From Nitzschia sp. DOCU1 (lineage: Eukaryota; Bacillariophyta; Bacillariophyceae; Bacillariales; Bacillariaceae), in NCBI GenBank assembly GCA_951394045.1, contig OX595997.1:1612001-1676000 (forward strand): a DNA stretch of 64,000 nucleotides. Reading direction: 5' to 3'. The notes under the pieces are model-generated. The model worked only from the letters and a program-made list of their open reading frames with translations. It did not search any database and was not told the origin of the DNA. This document shows, in pieces, positions 31,803-41,692 of the stretch. Position numbers and translations under genes: made by a program. Positions within the stretch are counted from its first letter, which is position 1; each line of letters opens with the position of its first letter.

Positions 31803-32130
31803 ATGGGCGAGCTAGGTCGGAGTGAAGAATCGGAATCGGAGAAACTCTTTGATGAATGGGCCGCCTCATCCAAACTCATGCTGCCGCCCAAAACAGTGGA
31901 TGGACGCATTCCAAGTTGGAAGCCAGGCCATTATCGGCGCGGCATTTCCATCCCAGAAGGTTACCGATTCCTACTACGACAAAGGCGAGGACGACAAAGC
32001 CCATACCATTGGAGACAGCATTTCTGATGACAGGTCTGACGACGAAATCAACACGATTCGAGCCAAGACCGACGAATCGGTTGGTGCGGAAACGAAACGA
32101 GGCGGCTTCCGGAGACGACGGAGAAGATAG
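31803..32130 (+). CDS. small hypothetical protein, possible two-exon gene
   Basis: The frame from the ATG at 31803 reads GELGRSEESESEKLFDEW and stays open to 32027. A second frame has a better-looking end, acidic and then arginine-rich (SDDRSDDEINTIRAK to GGFRRRRRR, stop 32130). A 61-bp intron (31896-31956, gtggat..cccag, phase 0) would join them into 88 residues; the acceptor is good and the donor is weak. Without splicing it is a 74-residue protein. I do not recognise a family. It lies 281 bp after the TraB gene on the same strand. Confidence 0.3.
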
Positions 32131-32592
32131 CAGCAGTAGCTCTGACTCTTAGAGCAGCTAGAGTAACGTTTCAATACACCAAAATATCTATCTCTTCGAT
32201 CGTGACTTCTAAACCGTACTGGAAGCTTGCAATGATGATATATTCTCGGAAGTTCCGTTGTTCTTCAGTATCATGACAATGATTGCATCACGAAACCCTT
32301 TCCATAGAGTAGATTGACCAGTTCGGTGACCTAGAAGTAGTAGCCTCCGGTTCCACCTTGAGTATTTTGGTACGACAGTTCCTCGAGCACGACTACACCC
32401 GACGCTATTTTCGTCGACGAATGCCGCAATATTGGCCATTGTCGGTGACGCCAAGAAACAAGTTGACGCCGTTGTCATGGTGGTATGAAGTAAAAATGAT
32501 GAAACTAATACAGAGAAACGTCTATTCTATTGATGTGTATTGAATCAGTTTGGCAGAGAAGTAGTAGTACATGGGACCTTCAGAGAAACGGC
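32131..32592. other. intergenic, nothing recognised
   Basis: Between two small hypothetical frames. No open frame, repeat or RNA gene could be supported. Confidence 0.4.
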
Positions 32593-32952
32593 TTATTCTC
32601 CTCGGCCGTCGACAGAGTCTACAACGGAATCTTCATCAAACAAAAAGCTTCGCGCAGCTTGGACCTCACTGTGGTGCTCGTAGTTAAAGGTCGCCATGGA
32701 CATGGCTCTCGTTGCAAAGTTGGCTTGATGTTGAAATTCGTACTGAATCTGTTCGTCGCAGTAGACTGTGCACATGGCACATTTTTCAACAATCATGCGG
32801 TTGCACAGGGACGCCGCTCGAACGACCAGATCGGTCAAGTAGGATTCTCCATTGTTGTTCTTGGTGACAATCGTTGAGGCTTCACCAATGGGCGATGTTG
32901 GCGGAGATTGAGAATCTTCGTGAGAATAAATCATGTTGTGTTGTGAAGGCAT
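32593..32952 (-). CDS. small hypothetical protein, Cys-containing
   Basis: A 119-codon frame from an ATG at 32952. The N-terminal third is polar (SHEDSQSPPTSPIGEAS). The middle has LTDLVVRAASLCNRMIVEKCAM and CTVYC, with three cysteines in about 14 residues, followed by a helix-rich part and an acidic end. The minus-strand composition is better than that of the antisense frames. No known family was identified. The cysteine cluster could be a metal or disulfide site, but this is a guess. Confidence 0.45.
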   Translation of the reverse strand: MPSQHNMIYSHEDSQSPPTSPIGEASTIVTKNNNGESYLTDLVVRAASLCNRMIVEKCAMCTVYCDEQIQYEFQHQANFATRAMSMATFNYEHHSEVQAARSFLFDEDSVVDSVDGRGE

Positions 32953-34722
32953 TATTGCGATGCGAATTTTATGTTGTAAATGCCAAAAAGGTCGAAAGTA
33001 GAGCCGAGTTTGAAACTAAGGACTTGGGGTAGACACGGGGGTAATTGGTCGGAGATGAAAGCAAACGGAGATGGAAGTAAAAGTAGTCGGCGTTGTGTTG
33101 TTGCTGTCTCAGCTGCAAACTTTGTAAAACTCCTCTTTGTTTCGTAGTTAAATTATGGTGTTGTTGTCAATCAGCGACTCTCAGGTTTTGTGAGTCTCGT
33201 TCCAATGAAGCTGGCGAGTGTTTGAAACTACTAAAACTCTAAACGGACCCAATGGTTCCCGGCTCGAATCTTACAAAGACGATTTGGTGATTTTTGAAGC
33301 CGCTTGCTAATCTTGTGGAGGGAAAGTTCCAACGAATGAACTGAAAGTTACGACTTGCCGGATCCATATGATTTATTTATACATGAAGATGTTCATTCGA
33401 TTCCCGCGCCATTTTACCAAGAACCAACCGAGTCGGGTCGCCCACGTGGACTGTGTGGCATACCTTTCGTGGGGTCATTTTTTGTCGACCCCCCCATTCC
33501 CGCTTCGATTCCCCCGACCGTGTGTCTCCCGGTTTACCCTACACATAGTTAAAACAGCGAAGACTACTACAGAGGATGAGGAAGGAGTATTGGTCGGAAA
33601 GTTATTGGCTCATCATGATCGAGCAGCTGGGCACTAGCTAGAGTCATTGAACTACATAGAGTAATAGATAAAAGCAGCGAAGAGCGGATGTATAAATTCA
33701 GATACATCGACCACTCTTTAGTAGTCGACTAGACGCAACAACCACAGGCTTCTGGCAAGTTGGTGGATAGTGTGTACTATTCGCTGCTTTCATTATAAAA
33801 TTAAAGTAGTGTACTAACTGTGAAGGCAGCGTCGACGAGAACGCCGTCGTATGAAGCAATTCCGTGGCAAGAACGACGACTACTAACTGGACCACGACCG
33901 ACGAAGAGGATCGGCCGCGATGTCTTTGCTAGTCTCGTTAAAGCAGTGTAGAATAGTATGCAGCACTATCCAGTTTACAACTGCAGCATTCTTGACTCCC
34001 GAAAAGATCGATATCTTCGTTTTTCGCTCGCCCCGCCGGACTGACTCGTTTGAATGATCTGTCGTCGTACTACTAGTAGACCCCCACCCCGGCAACGGCA
34101 GCAATAACAAGGAAATCGAGAGCTATCGTAGTTTCTTGCTAGCCTCGGTAGATAGTACTACTCGAATAGAAGAGCTTCGGCAATAGGAGACATACTCCGG
34201 AATCGAAGCAAAAAATTCCTGGCCATGGACGAGTGACTCGTTTGAATCTTTCATAAAAGTAGACCCTCTAGTAGCAACAGCAGTGGCATCAAAACGATAC
34301 CTTTAGAACTGTAGAGCCTAGGAGTCACAACACGACTTGCTGCTAATCTAGTAGTCGTCGGTGGTAGATAGCAAAGTACAAGTCGTCGACGACTATGGGA
34401 AACGACGCCCTGCAAGCGATAATAACAAAGCGACGGGCAATCCATCCATACTAGATAGTCTACCAGGTACACCTATATGGAAAGCAATTTGTAATGCAAT
34501 AAAATCTCTTTTATAATAAGCACCCTCAAGAATATTCAAACAGAAAATAAGATTCGTGTGGCCTCATCTTCGCCGCCAACACTCCTTTCTTTTTCGTTTT
34601 TGTCGTGGTTGTCGTCGTTGTTGTGCGCATACATACTACTACACCGCTCGTTTGTTCTTTCCTCCGTCTCCAGCCAGTCCACTGCCCACCTCTTCACTTC
34701 AATTCAACTTGAATTCAAGTAA
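32953..34722. other. 1.8-kb intergenic stretch, nothing recognised
   Basis: AT-moderate, with many short GTAGTA/TACTAC and CGACGAC runs. All open frames are short and on both strands. Upstream region of the small Cys-containing gene at the left and the 3' side of the casein kinase gene at the right. Confidence 0.45.
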
Positions 34723-35837
34723 TTAATACCTTCCTTCATCCATACCATCCGCAACTCGCTCACGTCCTTCCGCACTGCCTCCTCCCGACTCGTGTCGGTT
34801 CCAGTCCCAGTCCAAACTGGAGTGATTGTTGGTGTATCCTTGCGAGCGGAACAAGTCTCGGAACATTCCACGCAGGTAAGCAATGTTCGGCTTGGCCTCG
34901 AACTTGAGGGAGCGGCAGTACGCCAAGTATTCCGCAAACTGCGAAGGGCATCCCTGGCACAAGGCCGGAATAGTAATGGACTGCTTCTTCTCCATAATCA
35001 ACTTGTACTTCTTGGTGGCCGACTTTGCCTTGAGTCCTTGCCAGGGAAGTCCTCCCTTGAGGAAATACACCAGGACGTATCCAATGGACTCGAGGTCGTC
35101 ACGTCGCGACTGCTCAACGCCCAAGTGGTTGTTGATCGAGGCGTAGCGGGGAGTACCCGTCAAGGAGCGTCCTTCGCGTTGCGGAATGTGCTGGAGCGTT
35201 CGGGGGTGACGGTATCGCTTGGAGAGACCAAAGTCGATGCAGTAGATAAAGTTTCCGTTGCCGCGGCCTCCGTCCGTGACAAAGTTGGCGGGCTTGATAT
35301 CGCGGTGAATCAAGTGGCGCGAGTGCATGAGTTCGACGCGCTCCAGCATCTGATCGGCGACCATGAGCACGGTCTTGAGCGAAAAGCGGCGGCCGCACTT
35401 GTTGAACTGGTCCTCTAGGGAGGGTCCGAGCAAGTCCATGACCATGAGATTGTACGAGTCCTGGGTGCCAAAGTAGTGGACCTTGGCGAATCCGGGCGCA
35501 TTTTGCAGTTCGCGGTACACCTTGTACTCGTGACGGAGCTGGGGGCATCGAGCTCCGTGCTTTTCAAACTTGACGGCTACCTTTTCGCCATTGGCGCCGA
35601 CACCTTTAGGGGAAAGAGCGAAGGATGTTGTTGAGTTATTAATCCGCGTATTTCGTCGTTCCGGATCGCAAGTGCTGTTGCAGCTGCTACCGATAAATTA
35701 GACCAGGAACGTACCGAGGTAAATATCACCAAAGGAACCACCGCCTACACGCTTGGTAATTCTATATTTCTGTCAGTGCAAGAAAAGAAACAGAGGATGA
35801 GATACCGATAATACATGGTGTAGGGCCCGCCGGTCAT
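34723..35837 (-). CDS. casein kinase 1 (CK1) Ser/Thr protein kinase
   Basis: Three coding exons on the minus strand: 35837-35806, 35761-35715 and 35603-34723. Introns are 44 and 111 bp, and the product is 319 residues. The acceptor at 35762 was chosen because it keeps the CK1 start YYRITKRVGGGSFGDIYLG; the earlier AG breaks the frame. Family motifs: VAVKFEKHG (ATP lysine), VMDLLGPSLEDQF, HLIHRDIKPANF (catalytic loop), the CK1 form of the DFG region IDFGLSKRYRH, then the CK1 variant SINNHLGVEQSRRDDLES in place of APE, and LPWQGLKA. CK1 phosphorylates acidic or primed sites in many pathways. The kinase C-tail is short. An exon at 35935-35918 spliced by a 41-bp intron could add 19 residues upstream, so the start is not certain. 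Confidence 0.9.
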
Positions 35838-36651
35838 TTTCCGGGGTATTTCCGCCCGTTCTACAGCGAAACAGTACTGAAACCCCGTAGGAACGAACGG
35901 CTATTAATGACACTCACAGAAATGGAGGATTGCATCTTGGTTGTTGTTTTGTTGTGTATCCCCTGTTACTAACGCAATGAAGAGACCCTCAAAAATAGCA
36001 GCAACACCAAAGATGATGATGGAATGAAAGAATGAATGATGAGGCTGACCACAACAAACAAAACCTGCACCACCACACCAATCAATTGTACTGTGGCCCG
36101 GCGAGAGCACAGCCCCCTTTTGGCTTCATGTTGCGGCGGTGCTGCTCGCCACTTTTTCGCCGCTGTTTGTATCGCCAAAGGCGGGAAAGGCAACCTTTGG
36201 AGTCGGGTGGCATATTTAAATCTTTAGAGGAAGGTATTCAATTTCTCTATGTAACCGAGCCAGCGTTGATATAGAGATATTCAAATATGATTACCCACTC
36301 GGCGGGAATCGCTAAATCGAAATGGTGCGTGGACCCCGTCTAAATTTAAAGATTTGTATACAGGATAACGCCGGCCTGTGCACGCAATCCAATGAGTCGT
36401 CGTCTCCAAATTCCTCTTTTCAGAGCTTCCGAGCAGGAACGCTTTCGAACACTCTCCACGTGCATGCATGGGCGTGACGTGTGTGTGACATCCCTTTTTG
36501 TAATTTGGGGGCAGAGATTCGGGGTTGCTACGATCTTCGAATGGCTGAGAACGATCAACGGATGATGCCGATGATAGGACGAAGATGATGATGAGAGTAC
36601 ATAGGTTTTGGATGGCAGTGACACAATCCAACAAAGTAACAAAGTAACACA
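35838..36651. other. divergent intergenic region
   Basis: Holds the leader (or extra first exon, 35918-35935) of casein kinase 1 and the upstream region of the LRR gene. Long minus-strand frames at 36281-36862 overlap the LRR gene start and are not supported. Confidence 0.45.
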
Positions 36652-38169
36652 ATGAGAGAAATCCCGTCCCTTCAAACGATGTGTTTACGCAACGTTGGCG
36701 GAAAGGCTTGCAGTGCCGAAGTGACCTTTGCCGACGATCAAGATGGAAATTTGTCCAGTGCTTCCAAGCTCCTGAGATCCTTTTATCTGCGAGGCACTGC
36801 CGAAAGTGGCATGAACAGCCTTCCCTTATTGAGAACGCCTGCCATTGGGGACGGATCGGCACGTCGTAAACAAGCCAATGATGTCGATTTGAATCATCCG
36901 TGGGCGGCCGTCTTGGACGGATCGGCGCCCGTTTCGGCGTCAGGGGCAGACGGCGAAGCAGAGGAAAATGAGGAAAATATCAAGCCCGCCTCGAGCAAAC
37001 AGCCAGTCATGTTGGTGGCCGAATTCAATACCCCCGCTTTGGATTTGTTACAAAGCTATATAGATTCCTTGGTAGAGCTATCGCGAATGGACGATGCTCG
37101 GCTGGGCTTGCACTTTTTTCAAGAGTGGAGAGCCTTGGTGATTGCCAAGGACATGGCGTGGGCCGCCGCTCATCCCAACGTGGCCAAGGACGCTTTGAGA
37201 TTGGCAAAAGTAGTTGTCGAACCAGAAGAAGTAACCGAAGAAGTGACTCCATCCCCCAGCAAACGACGACGCAGATCCAGGTCACCGCAAGCTGTTATTC
37301 CTGCGAGCACTCCAGAAGTTGTCGCAGCGGCATTGACAAATCTCTCCGATCCACCCCCGCTCAGTTCGTTATCGTTGTACAACACTATTATTCAAGACGA
37401 AACCATTCAGGCCATGGTAGAATCCAACATGACGTATCATTTAGCAGTTTTGGATTTGACAGGCATTCAGTCCTTGCAAGATGCTCATTTACAACAAATT
37501 TTGGTCAGAGCGCCTCATTTACAACGACTCTCCATCAAAAATTGTCGACGATTGACACATTCCTCCTTGGAATGCCTTTCGGATTATGCCACGCAATTAA
37601 CTTCTTTGGATATTGGAGGAACTTACAATTTGGAACCCTCACGTGTCATTGAAACTGTGGCCGCTCTATCGAAATTGGACGAATTGCATGCGAGTGGATT
37701 GTTATGGAACGATGCCCTGTTGGGCGAACTAGCGAGTGTACGAAATTGGAAGGCGCTGAGTTTGGGATTTTTAATTCCAGGACATACTACAGCCAATGGA
37801 CTCAAAGCCGCTCTCATCAATCAAGGTGCATCCTTGACGAGTTTGGCCATTCCCTTTTGTGAACACATGGTAGATGCGGCCTTGTTGGGAGTTTTGGGAC
37901 GACATTTACCGTTGATTGAATGTTTGGATGTTCGTGGGAATTCCGCGCTCAATTCCATGACGGGATGGTATGATGGACGTGCCACCATTCAACCCATGGT
38001 AGCACCCCGACCACTTTTTGTCTTGGGACGATATTCCGGTGTCACCAAGGCAAATATTGAAGATACCAAACGCATTCATCCACTGCAAGCAGCAGAGTTG
38101 GAATGTTCTTTGGGATCAGATGGGGTCGGAAAGGGAATACGGCGGTATCAGGCGAATTCAGCTAACTAG
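36652..38169 (+). CDS. leucine-rich-repeat protein, AMN1/FBXL-like
   Basis: A single exon of 505 codons. The first 250 residues hold an acidic and Ser-rich stretch, an alpha-helical block (LDLLQSYIDSLVELSRMDDARLGLHFFQEW), and a basic PSKRRRRSRSPQ motif, a possible nuclear localisation signal. From about residue 255 LRRs of the cysteine-containing type appear: YHLAVLDLTGIQSLQDAHL, LQRLSIKNCRRLTHSSL and LTSLDIGGTYNLEPSRV, then looser ones to about 440. This pattern is that of AMN1 and F-box/LRR proteins, but no F-box is seen. It probably mediates protein binding, perhaps in a ubiquitin-ligase context; the partner is unknown. The last 50 residues do not continue the repeats. Confidence 0.75.
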   Translation: MREIPSLQTMCLRNVGGKACSAEVTFADDQDGNLSSASKLLRSFYLRGTAESGMNSLPLLRTPAIGDGSARRKQANDVDLNHPWAAVLDGSAPVSASGADGEAEENEENIKPASSKQPVMLVAEFNTPALDLLQSYIDSLVELSRMDDARLGLHFFQEWRALVIAKDMAWAAAHPNVAKDALRLAKVVVEPEEVTEEVTPSPSKRRRRSRSPQAVIPASTPEVVAAALTNLSDPPPLSSLSLYNTIIQDETIQAMVESNMTYHLAVLDLTGIQSLQDAHLQQILVRAPHLQRLSIKNCRRLTHSSLECLSDYATQLTSLDIGGTYNLEPSRVIETVAALSKLDELHASGLLWNDALLGELASVRNWKALSLGFLIPGHTTANGLKAALINQGASLTSLAIPFCEHMVDAALLGVLGRHLPLIECLDVRGNSALNSMTGWYDGRATIQPMVAPRPLFVLGRYSGVTKANIEDTKRIHPLQAAELECSLGSDGVGKGIRRYQANSAN

Positions 38170-38338
38170 CCTTGTGAACGTGCAAACTACTTCTATGACT
38201 GCTAGCTAATAGACGCCATACCTTGTAGCATGTCAAGCTAGTTTTGTTTTACCTACTGCTAATACCATTGCTAGCTAAAAGTAGCAATACATAGTTGCAG
38301 CGTATTTGCCGGAAGAATCGATTTAAGTTGCAGCCGGC

Positions 38339-41300
38339 TCAGCTTCCCTTACCTTCTCTCTGCTGTTTCGGGGCGTTGTTATTCTGGTGTTGCTTGCTCT
38401 CCCAATGGGATTGCCTTTGTCGCCGTTTACATTCCGCCATTGCGTTCATCACGCGCTTGTCTAGTTCCGGGTCTTCGTTCAGGATGCCTTGGGCATGCAA
38501 GTCTTTCATCCACTCAAACAACGCGCTGGATTGCTTCCATGCCATTTGATAGTCTTGGCGATACAAAGACCAGCCACCGACGATGTATCGAAAGGTGGTC
38601 AAATCTGGAAAGACGTTACGGCTTACCACATGGTTGTCGTCGGGTTGATTTTTCTCTACTTGAGCGCGAACAAACGATGTCGCTCTCTCCATTTTGCGCT
38701 CCTTGACAAAGGCTTGAACGACGCTATTGTACGAAATCTTGTCCGGTAGTACGCCATATTGCCGAGACATTCGGTCCAAGAGCTTTTGGGCGCGGGAGCC
38801 ACTCGCAGCCAAAACCCAAGCCTTAAGCACTACATTGTACATGACCAAGTCGGGGGGCTCTAGTAGATGACCCTCTTGGTGCAGAGTATGAAGCTCGTCC
38901 AAAAATGCTTCTGCTTGATTGGGCTGGAAGGCGGCAGCGTAACACGAGAGCATGGACGTCTGTGCCACTCGAGTGGGTGGGGCCTTTGCCATCCAGCTCT
39001 TGTCATTGAGCCATGCGTCCCACCAAAGGCGTGACCGATCTACTTGGCCGTGCTTAGACCAAGCGACGATCAAGCTTGTGTACATGTCGCCAATCAGCCC
39101 GGGATCGTCAAAAAGCGATGAGCTACCATCATCATCGACCATACGATTTCGTTTGCTCAACGCCTCTTCCTGAAAGCTTTCCCAAATTGCTTCCGCCGCC
39201 TCGCTTTTGCCCTCCTTCGCCAGGGATCGAAGAACAGAGGCATAACATTGTGGAGTACGATTCACATCGGGAATCCACTGTAAGACTTCCACCCCTTGTT
39301 CCACAGGGAGCTTGGCCAAAACATGTTCCAAGGCTTCAGAGGACCGCAGGTGCTCGTCTTGTATCAACACTTGTAGAAGCGCTTTGGGACGCCTAGTTTT
39401 GCTGGAACCCCAAAATCGATCCATGAACGATACCAACTCAATCTCTCCCATCCCCAACAACTCTAGAGTCCACTTAACAATGGTGGGCTCGTCCAAACGA
39501 GAGACATTCTTTAGTAGCCATTGCGTAGCCCCCTCCAAATCATCTCGCGCCACAAAACACTGCAATAAGAATCCAAACGACGCCCTAGTAGGTTGGATCC
39601 CGACTGTGGGCATGATTTCAAGGAGTACGGTTTCCGCGGTCGTCACGGCTGCTGCGGCATCACCCTCCGCACTTGCTAACACGCAGGCCTTCAACCAAGC
39701 ATGGAAAAACGCGTGGTCCAAGTGAATTTTTGAAGATGACGTAGTTGCATTGCTGTCGTCGTCCGCGTGTTGCAAGTTCTGTTCTTGGTAGGCATGTACA
39801 CAATGCTGTGAAATTTCAAGGACCCGGTCCAGATTTCCTCCGTTGGCTTTGATGGCAGAGGTAAACGTGACAATGTTGGGCTGGATATGTCGACTCATCG
39901 CGTCCTTCGTCTCGGATTGTTGTACGATTTGCTCATACACCTTGTTAGCTTGAGCCGCATCTCCCAAACGCGCCCAGCCTTCCAAAATGGAATTGTAAGA
40001 AAATAAATCAGGTTGCGGAATCCCAGGGTAATGTTGTTGTTCATTCGTCGAATGGTGTGCATTGGTCAGAATCAATGATTGTTCCGCAGCTAGTTTCTTT
40101 TCGTGCCGCCGGCGATTGTGAAGTTGCTGCGAAAATGACCGAAATTCATTTAAAAGTTGCATTGCCGCTTGTGGCTGTCCATGATGAATAGACAAGGCCG
40201 AAAGGACACGATTCCAGGTCATTGTATCTGGCGCAGGATATTGAAGAGCCAGGTCCACTTTGTCGATATGGTCCAAATGCCGTTGCGCCAACTCTTGCAG
40301 ATAGGAACGGGCTTGCCAAGGATCGGAAACAGCCCATATATGGATCAAAGACTGGTAGATAGCCCCGATATCTCTCTGAGCACGAGCCGAAAGATGCTGT
40401 GCCCCATCTCCTGGCGTTTGCTGGTGCCGAGATAAATACTCGTGAACGAGTTGCTCGCACTCGTGCGACGCCTGATGGGAAGACTGGTCGTCGCTGGAGT
40501 GAATGATAGCTTGAAACATGGCGCGAAGGGTGACTCGATCCGGTTGCACCAAATTATCCACTAAGCTTTCGGTCCACATCCATTCGTAGACTTGTCGACA
40601 AAGCTCCACTTGCCCCAACGAGGCTCCAGCACCCAAAAGAATGTTATAGGACTGGACATCGGGTGACAGGAGAGCGGACATTCTATAGTCATCTAGCTTT
40701 GCCAACATTTCATTGGGTGTTGGTAGCGATGACTGTGACGAGGAGTGCCTTTTACTAGTGGTTGCTTCGTGGTACACCAGTTCCGTCCTCCATAGCTGCA
40801 AAATGACATTCAAAGCATCTGATGACAAAATTGTAGAGTCCAATGTAGTATCCTCGGTTGAATCTTGGTCTAATTGAACAATGGAATCCAAAAGCTCCAG
40901 AGCAAGTCTAGCATCCACTGGAGTATCATCCATCGGCAAGGGGGTTGCCTCTTCGTCGACAAATTCGAACGATGCCTCGTGTAAAGAACCTTCCACAGTT
41001 GATTTTCTTCGCCATGCAATATGAACGAGTTCCTCCAACAAGTTATGGGCTCGTCGAAGATGATTACTCTTTTCTTCCATAAGTGAGGGAGTTTGAAGTT
41101 CGGCTAGGAGCTCTTGAACTCGATCATTCCAAGTTACAGTGTGTGTTGGATGGGCATTGTCGACCGAAGATCCTGCATGCCAAGAAGAGAACTCTCGGAT
41201 TCTGAACATCGGGGGTGCATATGGTTGACCCCTCAACACCAGTCGACGAACGCACATAGGAGGATCGATCCGCCAAGAAAATCGTAACGTGGGGGCTGTC

Positions 41301-41413
41301 TCCTGGGCACCAGCATGGGACGATTTCTGCCGCCGCCACTCTGGCGGTAACGGCCGTCGGCGGTACCCCTTTCTTCGCACCGCCGCATTGAAAAGGCCTC
41401 GAGACTTCTCCAT
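38339..41413 (-). CDS. pentatricopeptide-repeat (PPR) protein, probably organellar
   Basis: A single exon of 1024 codons. Several PPR motifs are visible: QSYNILLGAGASLGQVELCR, PDLFSYNSILEGWARLGDAA, QPNIVTFTSAIKANGG, PDLVMYNVVLKAWVLAASGS, LPDKISYNSVVQAFVKERKM and PDLTTFRYIVGGWSLYRQDY. Intervening sequences hold more degenerate repeats. PPR proteins bind organellar RNA and help its processing, editing or translation. The N-terminus is basic and poor in acidic residues (RRKGYRRRPLPPEWRRQK), so mitochondrial import is likely. No signal peptide or plastid motif is seen. No RNA target can be named, and there is no editing (DYW) domain at the C-terminus. Confidence 0.85.
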   Translation of the reverse strand: MEKSRGLFNAAVRRKGYRRRPLPPEWRRQKSSHAGAQETAPTLRFSWRIDPPMCVRRLVLRGQPYAPPMFRIREFSSWHAGSSVDNAHPTHTVTWNDRVQELLAELQTPSLMEEKSNHLRRAHNLLEELVHIAWRRKSTVEGSLHEASFEFVDEEATPLPMDDTPVDARLALELLDSIVQLDQDSTEDTTLDSTILSSDALNVILQLWRTELVYHEATTSKRHSSSQSSLPTPNEMLAKLDDYRMSALLSPDVQSYNILLGAGASLGQVELCRQVYEWMWTESLVDNLVQPDRVTLRAMFQAIIHSSDDQSSHQASHECEQLVHEYLSRHQQTPGDGAQHLSARAQRDIGAIYQSLIHIWAVSDPWQARSYLQELAQRHLDHIDKVDLALQYPAPDTMTWNRVLSALSIHHGQPQAAMQLLNEFRSFSQQLHNRRRHEKKLAAEQSLILTNAHHSTNEQQHYPGIPQPDLFSYNSILEGWARLGDAAQANKVYEQIVQQSETKDAMSRHIQPNIVTFTSAIKANGGNLDRVLEISQHCVHAYQEQNLQHADDDSNATTSSSKIHLDHAFFHAWLKACVLASAEGDAAAAVTTAETVLLEIMPTVGIQPTRASFGFLLQCFVARDDLEGATQWLLKNVSRLDEPTIVKWTLELLGMGEIELVSFMDRFWGSSKTRRPKALLQVLIQDEHLRSSEALEHVLAKLPVEQGVEVLQWIPDVNRTPQCYASVLRSLAKEGKSEAAEAIWESFQEEALSKRNRMVDDDGSSSLFDDPGLIGDMYTSLIVAWSKHGQVDRSRLWWDAWLNDKSWMAKAPPTRVAQTSMLSCYAAAFQPNQAEAFLDELHTLHQEGHLLEPPDLVMYNVVLKAWVLAASGSRAQKLLDRMSRQYGVLPDKISYNSVVQAFVKERKMERATSFVRAQVEKNQPDDNHVVSRNVFPDLTTFRYIVGGWSLYRQDYQMAWKQSSALFEWMKDLHAQGILNEDPELDKRVMNAMAECKRRQRQSHWESKQHQNNNAPKQQREGKGS

Positions 41414-41692
41414 ATCAAAATCTCAAGCTTTCCCCTTTGAGAATCTAACGCATTCTGCCAAGAAGTAGACACTCGTTCCCACTTATCAAGAAATTGCACA
41501 AATCGGCAAAGGACGGTGGAAGGTAGGGAATTGAGTGAGTGGTCATGGTCGAAAATCTTGCGCGCCTGCCAAGAAAGATCCGTTTCTCAGAGTCTGTCCC
41601 TGAGCCGTTCATTCAGACAAGTCGAAAATGCCAACTGACAGCGCGACGACGGATTCTCACCGTTGAGACCGCCTGGCGAGTTTTGATTAGAG

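Noticed and set aside
36281..36862. 193-codon minus-strand frame
   Set aside because: Overlaps the well-supported LRR gene start and has no domain.
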